Positions 1 to 10,059 of a stretch of 64,000 nt of DNA are shown in pieces (the stretch's first letter is position 1; every line of letters begins with the position of its first letter). Source of the stretch: Strigamia acuminata (lineage: Eukaryota; Arthropoda; Chilopoda; Geophilomorpha; Linotaeniidae). The position numbers and the translations under genes are program-made. The notes under the pieces were generated by a model. The model worked only from the letters and a program-made list of their open reading frames with translations. It was not told where the DNA came from and searched no databases. The DNA is taken from the NCBI GenBank assembly GCA_949358305.1, contig CASHSZ010000103.1, positions 1 to 64,000 on the forward strand, written 5' to 3'.

Positions 1-7
1 TAGTGTT

Positions 8-16
8 TAAACCCTA
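8..16 (+). other. Telomere-like TAAACCCTA in A monomers (representative)
   Basis: A and A2 monomers read TTTAAACCCTAG. This holds nine bases of the plant-type telomere repeat (CCCTAAA)n and an exact AAACCCTA telo-box. Most other monomers have TAAACCTTA, one base away. Positions include 8, 1422, 4677, 6098, 18880, 19440 and later A2 copies. It is a single short match, not an array of telomere repeats. Confidence 0.6.
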
Positions 17-560
17 GTAGAAAGCTCCAATGTAAGTTTTAGAAACATCCAACCAATGATTTGGGAGAATAGACTTTTGATCTCATCACAGTTGACTTAG
101 CACAAACACCACAAGACCAATGTCTCTGAATGTTCAGAAATAGTGTTTAAACCTTAGTAGAAGGCTCCAATGTAAGTTTTAGAAACATCCAACCAATGAT
201 TTGGGAGAATAGACTTTTGATCTCATCACAGTTGACTTAGCACAAACACCACAAGACCAATGTCTCTGAATGTTCAGAAATAGTGTTTAAACCTTAGTAG
301 AAGGCTCCAATGTAAGTTTTAGAAACATCCAACCGATGATTTGGGAAAATAGACTTTTGATCTCATCACAGTTGACTTAGCACAAACACCAAAAGACCAA
401 TGTCTCTGAATGTTCAGAAATAGTGTTTAAACCTTAGTAGAAGGCTCCAATGTAAGTTTTAGAAACATCCAACCGATGATTTGGGAGAATAGACTTTTGA
501 TCTCATCACAGTTGACTTAGCACAAACACCACAAGACCAATGTCTCTGAATGTTCAGAAA

Positions 561-700
561 TAGTATTTAAACCTTAGTAGAAGTCTTCAATGTAAGTTTT
601 AGCAACATCCAAGCAATGATTTGGGAGAATAGACTTTTGATCTCATCACAGTTGACTTAGCACAAACACCACAAGTCCAATGTCTCTGAATGTTCAGAAA
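561..700 (+). repeat. Representative S2 monomer (140 bp, type E)
   Basis: S2 monomers have S length and an S-type middle (TTTGGGAGAATAGAC, TTTGGTTG or TTTGAGAG), but their left part shares AGTCTTC or AGCCTTC and AGCAAC...CCAAGC with the long monomers. This makes them intermediate between S1 and L. Types are E (561, 1975, 5230, 6651), G (GCGATG, TTGGTTG, ending GAACGTTCAG; for example 2969, 7645, 10928, 13637, 15478, 17886, 21554, 23962), H (GTATTT start, TTTGAGAG; for example 3109, 7785), E2 (GTATGTTTT; 31151, 35946, 41021, 43422, 49631, 55553, 61335) and E3 (the S2 monomer ending GAATTTTCAG; 31571, 36366, 41441, 43842, 50051, 55973, 61755). G and the following H nearly always occur as a pair. 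I infer that S2 is either the ancestor of L or an old S1/L recombinant. Confidence 0.9.
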
Positions 701-840
701 TAGTGTTTAAACCTTAGTAGAAGGCTCCAATGTAAGTTTTAGAAACATCCAACCGATGATTTGGGAGAATAGACTTTTGATCTCATCACAGTTGACTTAG
801 CACAAACACCACAAGACCAATGTCTCTGAATGTTCAGAAA
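701..840 (+). repeat. Representative S1 monomer (140 bp, type D)
   Basis: This is the commonest monomer. Key positions within it: GTTTAAAC at 5-12, GGCTCC at 23-28, AGAAACATCC at 41-50, the diagnostic site CCGATG at 53-58, TTTGGGAGAATAGAC at about 60-74, GATC at 79-82, TTGACTTAGCACAAACACCA at 92-111 and the dyad TCTGAATGTTCAGA at 125-138. GC is 52 of 140. The diagnostic site at 53-58 separates most S1 types: CCGATG (D, M), TTGATG (K), CCAATG (A, B, N), CCAATC (A2) and CTGATG (J). A second site near 111 separates ACCACAAGACC from ACCACAAGTCC and ACCAAAAGACC. Type K first appears at 19013. Types M and N and the CAGCAGAC form (M2) also belong to the right part. Confidence 0.95.
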
Positions 841-1414
841 TAGTGTTTAAACCTTAGTAGAAGGCTCCAATGTAAGTTTTAGAAACATCCAACCGATGAT
901 TTGGTTGAATAGACTTTTGATCTCATCACAGTTGACTTAGCACAAACACCACAAGTCCAATGTCTCTGAATTTTCAGAAATAGTGTTTAAACCTTAGTAG
1001 CAGCCTTCAATATAAGTTTTAGCAACACCCAAGCATTAAATTTTGAAAAAAAAATTTTGAGCTCATTTCACATCGCAGTTGACTTAGCACAAACACCACA
1101 AGACCAATGTCTCTGAATGTTCAGAAATAGTGTTTAAACCTTAGTAGAAGCCTTCAATATAAGTTTTAGCAACACCCAAGCAATAAAATTTGAAAAAAAA
1201 ATTTTGAGCTTATTTCACATCGCAGTTGACTTAGCACAAACACCACAAGACCAATGTCTCTGAATGTTCAGAAATAGTGTTTAAACCTTAGTAGAAGGCT
1301 CCAATGTAAGTTTTAGAAACATCCAACCGATGATTTGGGAGAATAGACTTTTGATCTCATCACAGTTGACTTAGCACAAACACCACAAGACCAATGTCTC
1401 TGAATGTTCAGAAA

Positions 1415-2828
1415 TAGTGTTTAAACCCTAGTAGAAAGCTCCAATGTAAGTTTTAGAAACATCCAACCAATGATTTGGGAGAATAGACTTTTGATCTCAT
1501 CACAGTTGACTTAGCACAAACACCACAAGACCAATGTCTCTGAATGTTCAGAAATAGTGTTTAAACCTTAGTAGAAGGCTCCAATGTAAGTTTTAGAAAC
1601 ATCCAACCAATGATTTGGGAGAATAGACTTTTGATCTCATCACAGTTGACTTAGCACAAACACCACAAGACCAATGTCTCTGAATGTTCAGAAATAGTGT
1701 TTAAACCTTAGTAGAAGGCTCCAATGTAAGTTTTAGAAACATCCAACCGATGATTTGGGAAAATAGACTTTTGATCTCATCACAGTTGACTTAGCACAAA
1801 CACCAAAAGACCAATGTCTCTGAATGTTCAGAAATAGTGTTTAAACCTTAGTAGAAGGCTCCAATGTAAGTTTTAGAAACATCCAACCGATGATTTGGGA
1901 GAATAGACTTTTGATCTCATCACAGTTGACTTAGCACAAACACCACAAGACCAATGTCTCTGAATGTTCAGAAATAGTATTTAAACCTTAGTAGAAGTCT
2001 TCAATGTAAGTTTTAGCAACATCCAAGCAATGATTTGGGAGAATAGACTTTTGATCTCATCACAGTTGACTTAGCACAAACACCACAAGTCCAATGTCTC
2101 TGAATGTTCAGAAATAGTGTTTAAACCTTAGTAGAAGGCTCCAATGTAAGTTTTAGAAACATCCAACCGATGATTTGGGAGAATAGACTTTTGATCTCAT
2201 CACAGTTGACTTAGCACAAACACCACAAGACCAATGTCTCTGAATGTTCAGAAATAGTGTTTAAACCTTAGTAGAAGGCTCCAATGTAAGTTTTAGAAAC
2301 ATCCAACCGATGATTTGGTTGAATAGACTTTTGATCTCATCACAGTTGACTTAGCACAAACACCACAAGTCCAATGTCTCTGAATTTTCAGAAATAGTGT
2401 TTAAACCTTAGTAGCAGCCTTCAATATAAGTTTTAGCAACACCCAAGCATTAAATTTTGAAAAAAAAATTTTGAGCTCATTTCACATCGCAGTTGACTTA
2501 GCACAAACACCACAAGACCAATGTCTCTGAATGTTCAGAAATAGTGTTTAAACCTTAGTAGAAGCCTTCAATATAAGTTTTAGCAACACCCAAGCAATAA
2601 AATTTGAAAAAAAAATTTTGAGCTTATTTCACATCGCAGTTGACTTAGCACAAACACCACAAGACCAATGTCTCTGAATGTTCAGAAATAGTGTTTAAAC
2701 CTTAGTAGAAGGCTCCAATGTAAGTTTTAGAAACATCCAACCGATGATTTGGGAGAATCGACTTTTGATCTCATCGCAGTTGACTTAGCACAAACACCAC
2801 AAGACCAATGTCTCTGAATGTTCAGAAA
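1415..2828 (+). repeat. Ten-monomer higher-order unit, copy 2 (1414 bp)
   Basis: The order is A B C D E D F L1 L2 followed by a D-like monomer at 2689 that differs from copy 1 by AATCGAC and CATCGCAG. The first nine monomers match copy 1 at all diagnostic sites. The region from 1415 to about 3388 recurs at 6091 to about 8064 with an offset of 4676 bp (25 S + 8 L), including the private CATCGCAG change at 2689/7365 and the GTTTACACC monomer at 2969/7645. Confidence 0.92.
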
Positions 2829-4669
2829 TAGTGTTTAAACCTTAGTAGAAGGCTCCAATGTAAGTTTTAGAAACATCCAACCGATGATTTGGGAGAATAG
2901 ACTTTTGATCTCATCACAGTTGACTTAGCACAAACACCACAAGACCAATGTCTCTGAATGTTCAGAAATAGTGTTTACACCTTAGTAGAAGCCTTCAATG
3001 TAAGTTTTAGCAACATCCAAGCGATGATTTGGTTGAATAGACTTTTGATCTCATCACAGTTGACTTAGCACAAACACCACAAGACCAATGTCTCTGAACG
3101 TTCAGAAATAGTATTTAAACCTTAGTAGAAGCCTTCAATGTAAGTTTTAGCAACATCCAAGCAATGATTTGAGAGAATAGACTTTTGATCTCATCACAGT
3201 TGACTTAGCACAAACACCACAAGTCCAATGTCTCTGAATGTTCAGAAATAGTGTTTAAACCTTAGTAGAAGGCTCCAATGTAAGTTTTAGAAACATCCAA
3301 CCGATGATTTGGGAGAATAGACTTTTGATCTCATCACAGTTGACTTAGCACAAACACCACAAGACTAATGTCTCTGAATGTTTAGAAATAGTGTTTAAAC
3401 CTTAGTAGAAGCCTTCAATGTAAGTTTTAGCAACACCCAAGCAATAAATTTTAAAAAAAAAATTTTGAGCTTATTTCACATCGCAGTTGACTTAGCACAA
3501 ACACCACAAGACCAATGTCTCTGAATGTTCAGAAATAGTGTTTAAACCTTAGTAGAAGGCTCCAATGTAAGTTTTAGAAACATCCAACCGATGATTTGGA
3601 AGAATAGACTTTTGATCTCATCACAGTTGACTTAGCACAAACACCACAAGACCAATGTCTCTGAATGTTCAGAAATAGTGTTTAAACCTTAGTAGAAGGC
3701 TCCAATGTAAGTTTTAGAAACATCCAACCAATGATTTGGGAGAATAGACTTTTGATCTCATCACAGTTGACTTAGCACAAACACCACAAGACCAATGTCT
3801 CTGAATGTTCAGAAATAGTGTTTAAACCTTAGTAGAAGGCTCCAATGTAAGTTGTAGAAACATCCAACCGATGATTTGGGAGAATAGACTTTTGATCTCA
3901 TCACAGTTGACTTAGCACAAACACCACAAGACCAATGTCTCTGAATGTTCAGAAATAGTGTTTAAACCTTAGTAGAAGGCTCCAATGTAAGTTTTAGAAA
4001 CATCCAACCAATGATTTGGGAGAATAGACTTTTGATCTCATCACAGTTGACTTAGCACAAACACCACAAGACCAATGTCTCTGAATGTTCAGAAATAGTG
4101 TTTAAACCTTAGTAGAAGGCTCCAATGTAAGTTTTAGAAACATCCAACCGATGATTTGGGAGAATAGACTTTTGATCTCATCACAGTTGACTTAGCACAA
4201 ACACCACAAGTCCAATGTCTCTGAATGTTCAGAAATAGTGTTTAAACCTTAGTAGAAGCCTTCAATATAAGTTTTAGCAACACCCAAGCAATAAATTTTG
4301 AAAAAAAAATTTTGAGCTCATTTCACATCGCAGTTGACTTAGCACAAACACCACAAGACCAATGTCTCTGAATGTTCAGAAATAGTGTTTAAACCTTAGT
4401 AGAAGCCTTCAATATAAGTTTTAGCAACACCCAAGCAATAAATTTTGAAAAAAAAATTTTGAGCTTATTTTACATCACAGTTGACTTAGCACAAACACCA
4501 CAAGACCAATGTCTCTGAATGTTCAGAAATAGTGTTTAAACCTTAGTAGAAGGCTCCAATGTAAGTTTTAGAAACATCCAACCGATGATTTGGGAGAATA
4601 GACTTTTGATCTCATCACAGTTGACTTAGCACAAACACCACAAGACCAATGTCTCTGAATGTTCAGAAA
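2829..4669 (+). repeat. Divergent stretch between ten-monomer units
   Basis: The order is D G H D L3 D B D B Dt L4 L5 D. It interrupts the regular ten-monomer pattern. G (2969) and H (3109) are S2 monomers; the G/H boundary carries the GAACGTTCAG form of the dyad. L3 at 3389 is unusual because it keeps GTAAG where other L monomers have ATAAG, and its core reads TTTTA before the A-tract. The D/B alternation at 3536-4095 is a 280-bp dimer. L4 (4236) and L5 (4383, with TTTTACATCACAG) recur at 5657 and 5804. Confidence 0.9.
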
Positions 4670-5656
4670 TAGTGTTTAAACCCTAGTAGAAAGCTCCAAT
4701 GTAAGTTTTAGAAACATCCAACCAATGATTTGGGAGAATAGACTTTTGATCTCATCACAGTTGACTTAGCACAAACACCACAAGACCAATGTCTCTGAAT
4801 GTTCAGAAATAGTGTTTAAACCTTAGTAGAAGGCTCCAATGTAAGTTTTAGAAACATCCAACCAATGATTTGGGAGAATAGACTTTTGATCTCATCACAG
4901 TTGACTTAGCACAAACACCACAAGACCAATGTCTCTGAATGTTCAGAAATAGTGTTTAAACCTTAGTAGAAGGCTCCAATGTAAGTTTTAGAAACATCCA
5001 ACCGATGATTTGGGAAAATAGACTTTTGATCTCATCACAGTTGACTTAGCACAAACACCAAAAGACCAATGTCTCTGAATGTTCAGAAATAGTGTTTAAA
5101 CCTTAGTAGAAGGCTCCAATGTAAGTTTTAGAAACATCCAACCGATGATTTGGGAGAATAGACTTTTGATCTCATCACAGTTGACTTAGCACAAACACCA
5201 CAAGACCAATGTCTCTGAATGTTCAGAAATAGTATTTAAACCTTAGTAGAAGTCTTCAATGTAAGTTTTAGCAACATCCAAGCAATGATTTGGGAGAATA
5301 GACTTTTGATCTCATCACAGTTGACTTAGCACAAACACCACAAGTCCAATGTCTCTGAATGTTCAGAAATAGTGTTTAAACCTTAGTAGAAGGCTCCAAT
5401 GTAAGTTTTAGAAACATCCAACCGATGATTTGGGAGAATAGACTTTTGATCTCATCACAGTTGACTTAGCACAAACACCACAAGTCCAATGTCTCTGAAT
5501 TTTCAGAAATAGTGTTTAAACCTTAGTAGCAGCCTTCAATATAAGTTTTAGCAACACCCAAGCATTAAATTTTGAAAAAAAAATTTTGAGCTCATTTCAC
5601 ATCGCAGTTGACTTAGCACAAACACCACAAGACCAATGTCTCTGAATGTTCAGAAA

Positions 5657-5803
5657 TAGTGTTTAAACCTTAGTAGAAGCCTTCAATATAAGTTTTAGCA
5701 ACACCCAAGCAATAAATTTTGAAAAAAAAATTTTGAGCTCATTTCACATCGCAGTTGACTTAGCACAAACACCACAAGACCAATGTCTCTGAATGTTCAG
5801 AAA
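5657..5803 (+). repeat. Representative L monomer (147 bp, type L4) with A9T4 tract
   Basis: L monomers keep the S-type right half but differ in the left and middle: AGCCTTCAATATAAG, AGCAACACCCAAGC, then an AT-rich core at 5714-5734 holding AAATTTTG, nine As (5722-5730) and TTTT. GAGCTC follows at 5735-5740. Relative to S, seven bases (TTCACAT, 5743-5749) are inserted between CTCAT and CGCAG, which explains 147 against 140. Variants differ at GAGCTC/GAGCTT, CATCGCAG/CATCACAG, GCATTAAA/GCAATAAA and in the left end. L monomers in the right part start at 20980, 21267, 22254, 23241, 23388, 23675, 24522, 26489, 27056, 28323, 28470, 30577, 30724, 31711, 34378, 34525, 35372, 35519, 36506, 39173, 39320, 40447, 40594, 41581, 42848, 42995, 43982, 46229, 46516, 47503, 47650, 49057, 49204, 50191, 52438, 52725, 53712, 53859, 55126, 56113, 58220, 58507, 59494, 59641, 60908 and 61895. 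Confidence 0.95.
5714..5740. other. A-tract core and GAGCTC of an L monomer (representative)
   Basis: AAATTTTG, nine As and TTTT form an imperfect AT-only dyad that should be intrinsically curved and rigid; GAGCTC follows at once. All L monomers have the tract, with small base changes: TTTTGG (46229, 52438, 58220), AAAGATTTT (16178, 18446, 22254, 24522), AAAATTTG (L2) and an A-run extended to about eleven (L7). GAGCTC is present in L1, L4, L7 and L10 and is GAGCTT in L2, L5, L6, L8 and L9, giving a simple mark of L subtype. Confidence 0.85.
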
Positions 5804-6090
5804 TAGTGTTTAAACCTTAGTAGAAGCCTTCAATATAAGTTTTAGCAACACCCAAGCAATAAATTTTGAAAAAAAAATTTTGAGCTTATTTTACATCACA
5901 GTTGACTTAGCACAAACACCACAAGACCAATGTCTCTGAATGTTCAGAAATAGTGTTTAAACCTTAGTAGAAGGCTCCAATGTAAGTTTTAGAAACATCC
6001 AACCGATGATTTGGGAGAATAGACTTTTGATCTCATCACAGTTGACTTAGCACAAACACCACAAGACCAATGTCTCTGAATGTTCAGAAA

Positions 6091-7504
6091 TAGTGTTTAA
6101 ACCCTAGTAGAAAGCTCCAATGTAAGTTTTAGAAACATCCAACCAATGATTTGGGAGAATAGACTTTTGATCTCATCACAGTTGACTTAGCACAAACACC
6201 ACAAGACCAATGTCTCTGAATGTTCAGAAATAGTGTTTAAACCTTAGTAGAAGGCTCCAATGTAAGTTTTAGAAACATCCAACCAATGATTTGGGAGAAT
6301 AGACTTTTGATCTCATCACAGTTGACTTAGCACAAACACCACAAGACCAATGTCTCTGAATGTTCAGAAATAGTGTTTAAACCTTAGTAGAAGGCTCCAA
6401 TGTAAGTTTTAGAAACATCCAACCGATGATTTGGGAAAATAGACTTTTGATCTCATCACAGTTGACTTAGCACAAACACCAAAAGACCAATGTCTCTGAA
6501 TGTTCAGAAATAGTGTTTAAACCTTAGTAGAAGGCTCCAATGTAAGTTTTAGAAACATCCAACCGATGATTTGGGAGAATAGACTTTTGATCTCATCACA
6601 GTTGACTTAGCACAAACACCACAAGACCAATGTCTCTGAATGTTCAGAAATAGTATTTAAACCTTAGTAGAAGTCTTCAATGTAAGTTTTAGCAACATCC
6701 AAGCAATGATTTGGGAGAATAGACTTTTGATCTCATCACAGTTGACTTAGCACAAACACCACAAGTCCAATGTCTCTGAATGTTCAGAAATAGTGTTTAA
6801 ACCTTAGTAGAAGGCTCCAATGTAAGTTTTAGAAACATCCAACCGATGATTTGGGAGAATAGACTTTTGATCTCATCACAGTTGACTTAGCACAAACACC
6901 ACAAGACCAATGTCTCTGAATGTTCAGAAATAGTGTTTAAACCTTAGTAGAAGGCTCCAATGTAAGTTTTAGAAACATCCAACCGATGATTTGGTTGAAT
7001 AGACTTTTGATCTCATCACAGTTGACTTAGCACAAACACCACAAGTCCAATGTCTCTGAATTTTCAGAAATAGTGTTTAAACCTTAGTAGCAGCCTTCAA
7101 TATAAGTTTTAGCAACACCCAAGCATTAAATTTTGAAAAAAAAATTTTGAGCTCATTTCACATCGCAGTTGACTTAGCACAAACACCACAAGACCAATGT
7201 CTCTGAATGTTCAGAAATAGTGTTTAAACCTTAGTAGAAGCCTTCAATATAAGTTTTAGCAACACCCAAGCAATAAAATTTGAAAAAAAAATTTTGAGCT
7301 TATTTCACATCGCAGTTGACTTAGCACAAACACCACAAGACCAATGTCTCTGAATGTTCAGAAATAGTGTTTAAACCTTAGTAGAAGGCTCCAATGTAAG
7401 TTTTAGAAACATCCAACCGATGATTTGGGAGAATCGACTTTTGATCTCATCGCAGTTGACTTAGCACAAACACCACAAGACCAATGTCTCTGAATGTTCA
7501 GAAA
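6091..7504 (+). repeat. Ten-monomer higher-order unit, copy 4 (1414 bp)
   Basis: The order is A B C D E D F L1 L2 and the AATCGAC/CATCGCAG form of D at 7365. It matches 1415-2828 at offset 4676, including the last, otherwise unique monomer. The two are therefore direct relatives, and the 1421-bp variant between them arose separately. The match continues rightward through D G H D to about 8064. Confidence 0.92.
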
Positions 7505-10059
7505 TAGTGTTTAAACCTTAGTAGAAGGCTCCAATGTAAGTTTTAGAAACATCCAACCGATGATTTGGGAGAATAGACTTTTGATCTCATCACAGTTGAC
7601 TTAGCACAAACACCACAAGACCAATGTCTCTGAATGTTCAGAAATAGTGTTTACACCTTAGTAGAAGCCTTCAATGTAAGTTTTAGCAACATCCAAGCGA
7701 TGATTTGGTTGAATAGACTTTTGATCTCATCACAGTTGACTTAGCACAAACACCACAAGACCAATGTCTCTGAACGTTCAGAAATAGTATTTAAACCTTA
7801 GTAGAAGCCTTCAATGTAAGTTTTAGCAACATCCAAGCAATGATTTGAGAGAATAGACTTTTGATCTCATCACAGTTGACTTAGCACAAACACCACAAGT
7901 CCAATGTCTCTGAATGTTCAGAAATAGTGTTTAAACCTTAGTAGAAGGCTCCAATGTAAGTTTTAGAAACATCCAACCGATGATTTGGGAGAATAGACTT
8001 TTGATCTCATCACAGTTGACTTAGCACAAACACCACAAGACCAATGTCTCTGAATGTTCAGAAATAGTGTTTAAACCTTAGTAGAAGGCTATAATGTAAG
8101 TTTTAGAAACATCCAACCGATGATTTGGGAGAATAGACTTTTGATCTCATCACAGTTGACTTAGCACAAACACTACAAGACCAATGTCTCTGAATGTTCA
8201 GAAATAGTGTTTAAACCTTAGTAGAAGGCTCCAATGTAAGTTTTAGAAACATCCAACCGATGATTTGGGAGAATCGACTTTTGATCTCATCACAGTTGAC
8301 TTAGCACAAACACCACAAGACCAATGTCTCTGAATGTTCAGAAATAGTGTTTAAACCTTAGTAGAAGGCTCCAATATAAGTTTTAGCAACACCCAAGCAA
8401 TAAATTTTGAAAAAAAAATTTTGAGCTTATTTCACATCGCAGTTGACTTAGCACAAACACCACAAGACCAATGTCTCTGAATGTTCAGAAATAGTGTTTA
8501 AACCTTAGTAGAAGGCTCCAATGTAAGTTTTAGAAACATCCAACTGATGATTTGGGAGAATAGACTTTTGATCTCATCACAGTTGACTTAGCACAAACAC
8601 CACAAGACCAATGTCTCTGAATGTTCAGAAATAGTGTTTAAACCTTAGTAGAAGCCTTCAATGTAAGTTTTAGCAACATCCAAGCAATGATTTGGTTGAA
8701 TAGACTTTTGATCTCATCACAGTTGACTTAGCACAAACACCACAAGACCAATGTCTCTGAACGTTCAGAAATAGTATTTAAACCTTAGTAGAAGCCTTCA
8801 ATGTAAGTTTTAGCAACATCCAAGCAATGATTTGAGAGAATAGACTTTTGATCTCATCACAGTTGACTTAGCACAAACACCACAAGTCCAATGTCTCTGA
8901 ATGTTCAGAAATAGTGTTTAAACCTTAGTAGAAGGCTCCAATGTAAGTTTTAGAAACATCCAACCGATGATTTGGGAGAATCGACTTTTGATCTCATCAC
9001 AGTTGACTTAGCACAAACACCACAAGACCAATGTCTCTGAATGTTCAGAAATAGTGTTTAAACCTTAGTAGAAGGCTCCAATATAAGTTTTAGCAACACC
9101 TAAGCATTAAATTTAAAAAAAAAAATTTTGAGCTCATTTCACATCGCAGTTGACTTAGCACAAACACCACAAGACCAATGTCTCTGAATGTTCAGAAATA
9201 GTGTTTAAACCTTAGTAGAAGCCTTCAATATAAGTTTTAGCAACACCCAAGCAATAAAATTTGAAAAAAAAATTTTGAGCTTATTTCACATCGCAGTTGA
9301 CTTAGCACAAACACCACAAGACCAATGTCTCTGAATGTTCAGAAATAGTGTTTAAACCTTAGTAGAAGGCTCCAATGTAAGTTTTAGAAACATCCAACCG
9401 ATGATTTGGGAGAATCGACTTTTGATCTCATCACAGTTGACTTAGCACAAACACCACAAGACCAATGTCTCTGAATGTTCAGAAATAGTGTTTAAACCTT
9501 AGTAGCAGCCTTCAATATAAGTTTTAGCAACACCCAAGCATTAAATTTTGAAAAAAAAATTTTGAGCTCATTTCACATCGCAGTTGACTTAGCACAAACA
9601 CCACAAGACCAATGTCTCTGAATGTTCAGAAATAGTGTTTAAACCTTAGTAGAAGCCTTCAATATAAGTTTTAGCAACACCCAAGCAATAAAATTTGAAA
9701 AAAAAATTTTGAGCTTATTTCACATCGCAGTTGACTTAGCACAAACACCACAAGACCAATGTCTCTGAATGTTCAGAAATAGTGTTTAAACCTTAGTAGA
9801 AGGCTCCAATGTAAGTTTTAGAAACATCCAACCGATGATTTGGGAGAATCGACTTTTGATCTCATCACAGTTGACTTAGCACAAACACCACAAGACCAAT
9901 GTCTCTGAATGTTCAGAAATAGTGTTTAAACCTTAGTAGAAGGCTCCAATGTAAGTTTTAGAAACATCCAACCGATGATTTGGGAGAATCGACTTTTGAT
10001 CTCATCACAGTTGACTTAGCACAAACACCACAAGACCAATGTCTCTGAATGTTCAGAAA
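7505..10059 (+). repeat. L-rich segment, first copy of the 3283-bp period
   Basis: The order is D G H D I Dc L6 J G H Dc L7 L2 Dc L1 L2 Dc Dc. The part 7505-9485 recurs at 10788-12768 (offset 3283 = 14 S + 9 L). Differences seen are GCAATG against GCGATG in the G monomers at 8632/11915 and CACCTAAGC against CACCCAAGC in L7 at 9052/12335. I is a private S1 form (GGCTATAATG with CACTACAAG). L6 and L7 have an S1-like left end (GGCTCC) joined to an L body. The Dc-L1-L2 or Dc-L6 blocks at 9346-10787 form small local repeats. Confidence 0.88.
7769..7782. other. Perfect 14-bp palindrome with central CpG (representative)
   Basis: TCTGAACGTTCAGA equals its own reverse complement. It occupies monomer positions 125-138 in the G and F2 monomers (and so in each G/H and F2/E3 pair). 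Most other monomers have TCTGAATGTTCAGA, the same six-base arms with TG in the middle. Rarer forms break one arm: TTTTCAG, TGTTTAG, TGTTGAG, CCAAATG and GAGTG. No known binding site is claimed. Confidence 0.85.

Larger units (their letters stand above)
1..1414 (+). repeat. Ten-monomer higher-order unit, copy 1 (1414 bp)
   Basis: The monomer order is A B C D E D F L1 L2 D: eight S and two L, 8x140 + 2x147 = 1414. The unit opens with the CCCTAG/AAAGCTCC monomer A, and the next A starts at 1415. F at 841 carries TTTGGTTG and ends GAATTTTCAG, directly before the paired L monomers at 981 and 1128. The window opens exactly at a monomer start; that is a property of the cut and does not mark an array edge. 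Confidence 0.93.
4670..6090 (+). repeat. Ten-monomer higher-order unit, variant with three L (1421 bp)
   Basis: The order is A B C D E Dt L1 L4 L5 D: seven S and three L, 980 + 441 = 1421 bp. Against the 1414-bp unit it lacks the F monomer. The D at 5370 has taken over F's right end (ACAAGTCC and GAATTTTCAG), which looks like an unequal exchange fusing D with F. L2 is replaced by the pair L4 L5. Confidence 0.92.

Noticed and set aside
8-16. Interstitial telomere array
   Set aside because: Only one nine-base match per A-type monomer is present; there are no tandem telomere repeats.
792-797. W-box (TTGACT) or other plant promoter motif
   Set aside because: A six-base match inside a satellite present in almost every copy is expected by chance and has no gene nearby; M2 monomers lack it without other change.
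5714-5734. Terminator hairpin or replication origin in the A-tract
   Set aside because: The AT-only dyad is weak as a hairpin, recurs in 83 monomers and is not next to any gene; bent DNA is the simpler reading.
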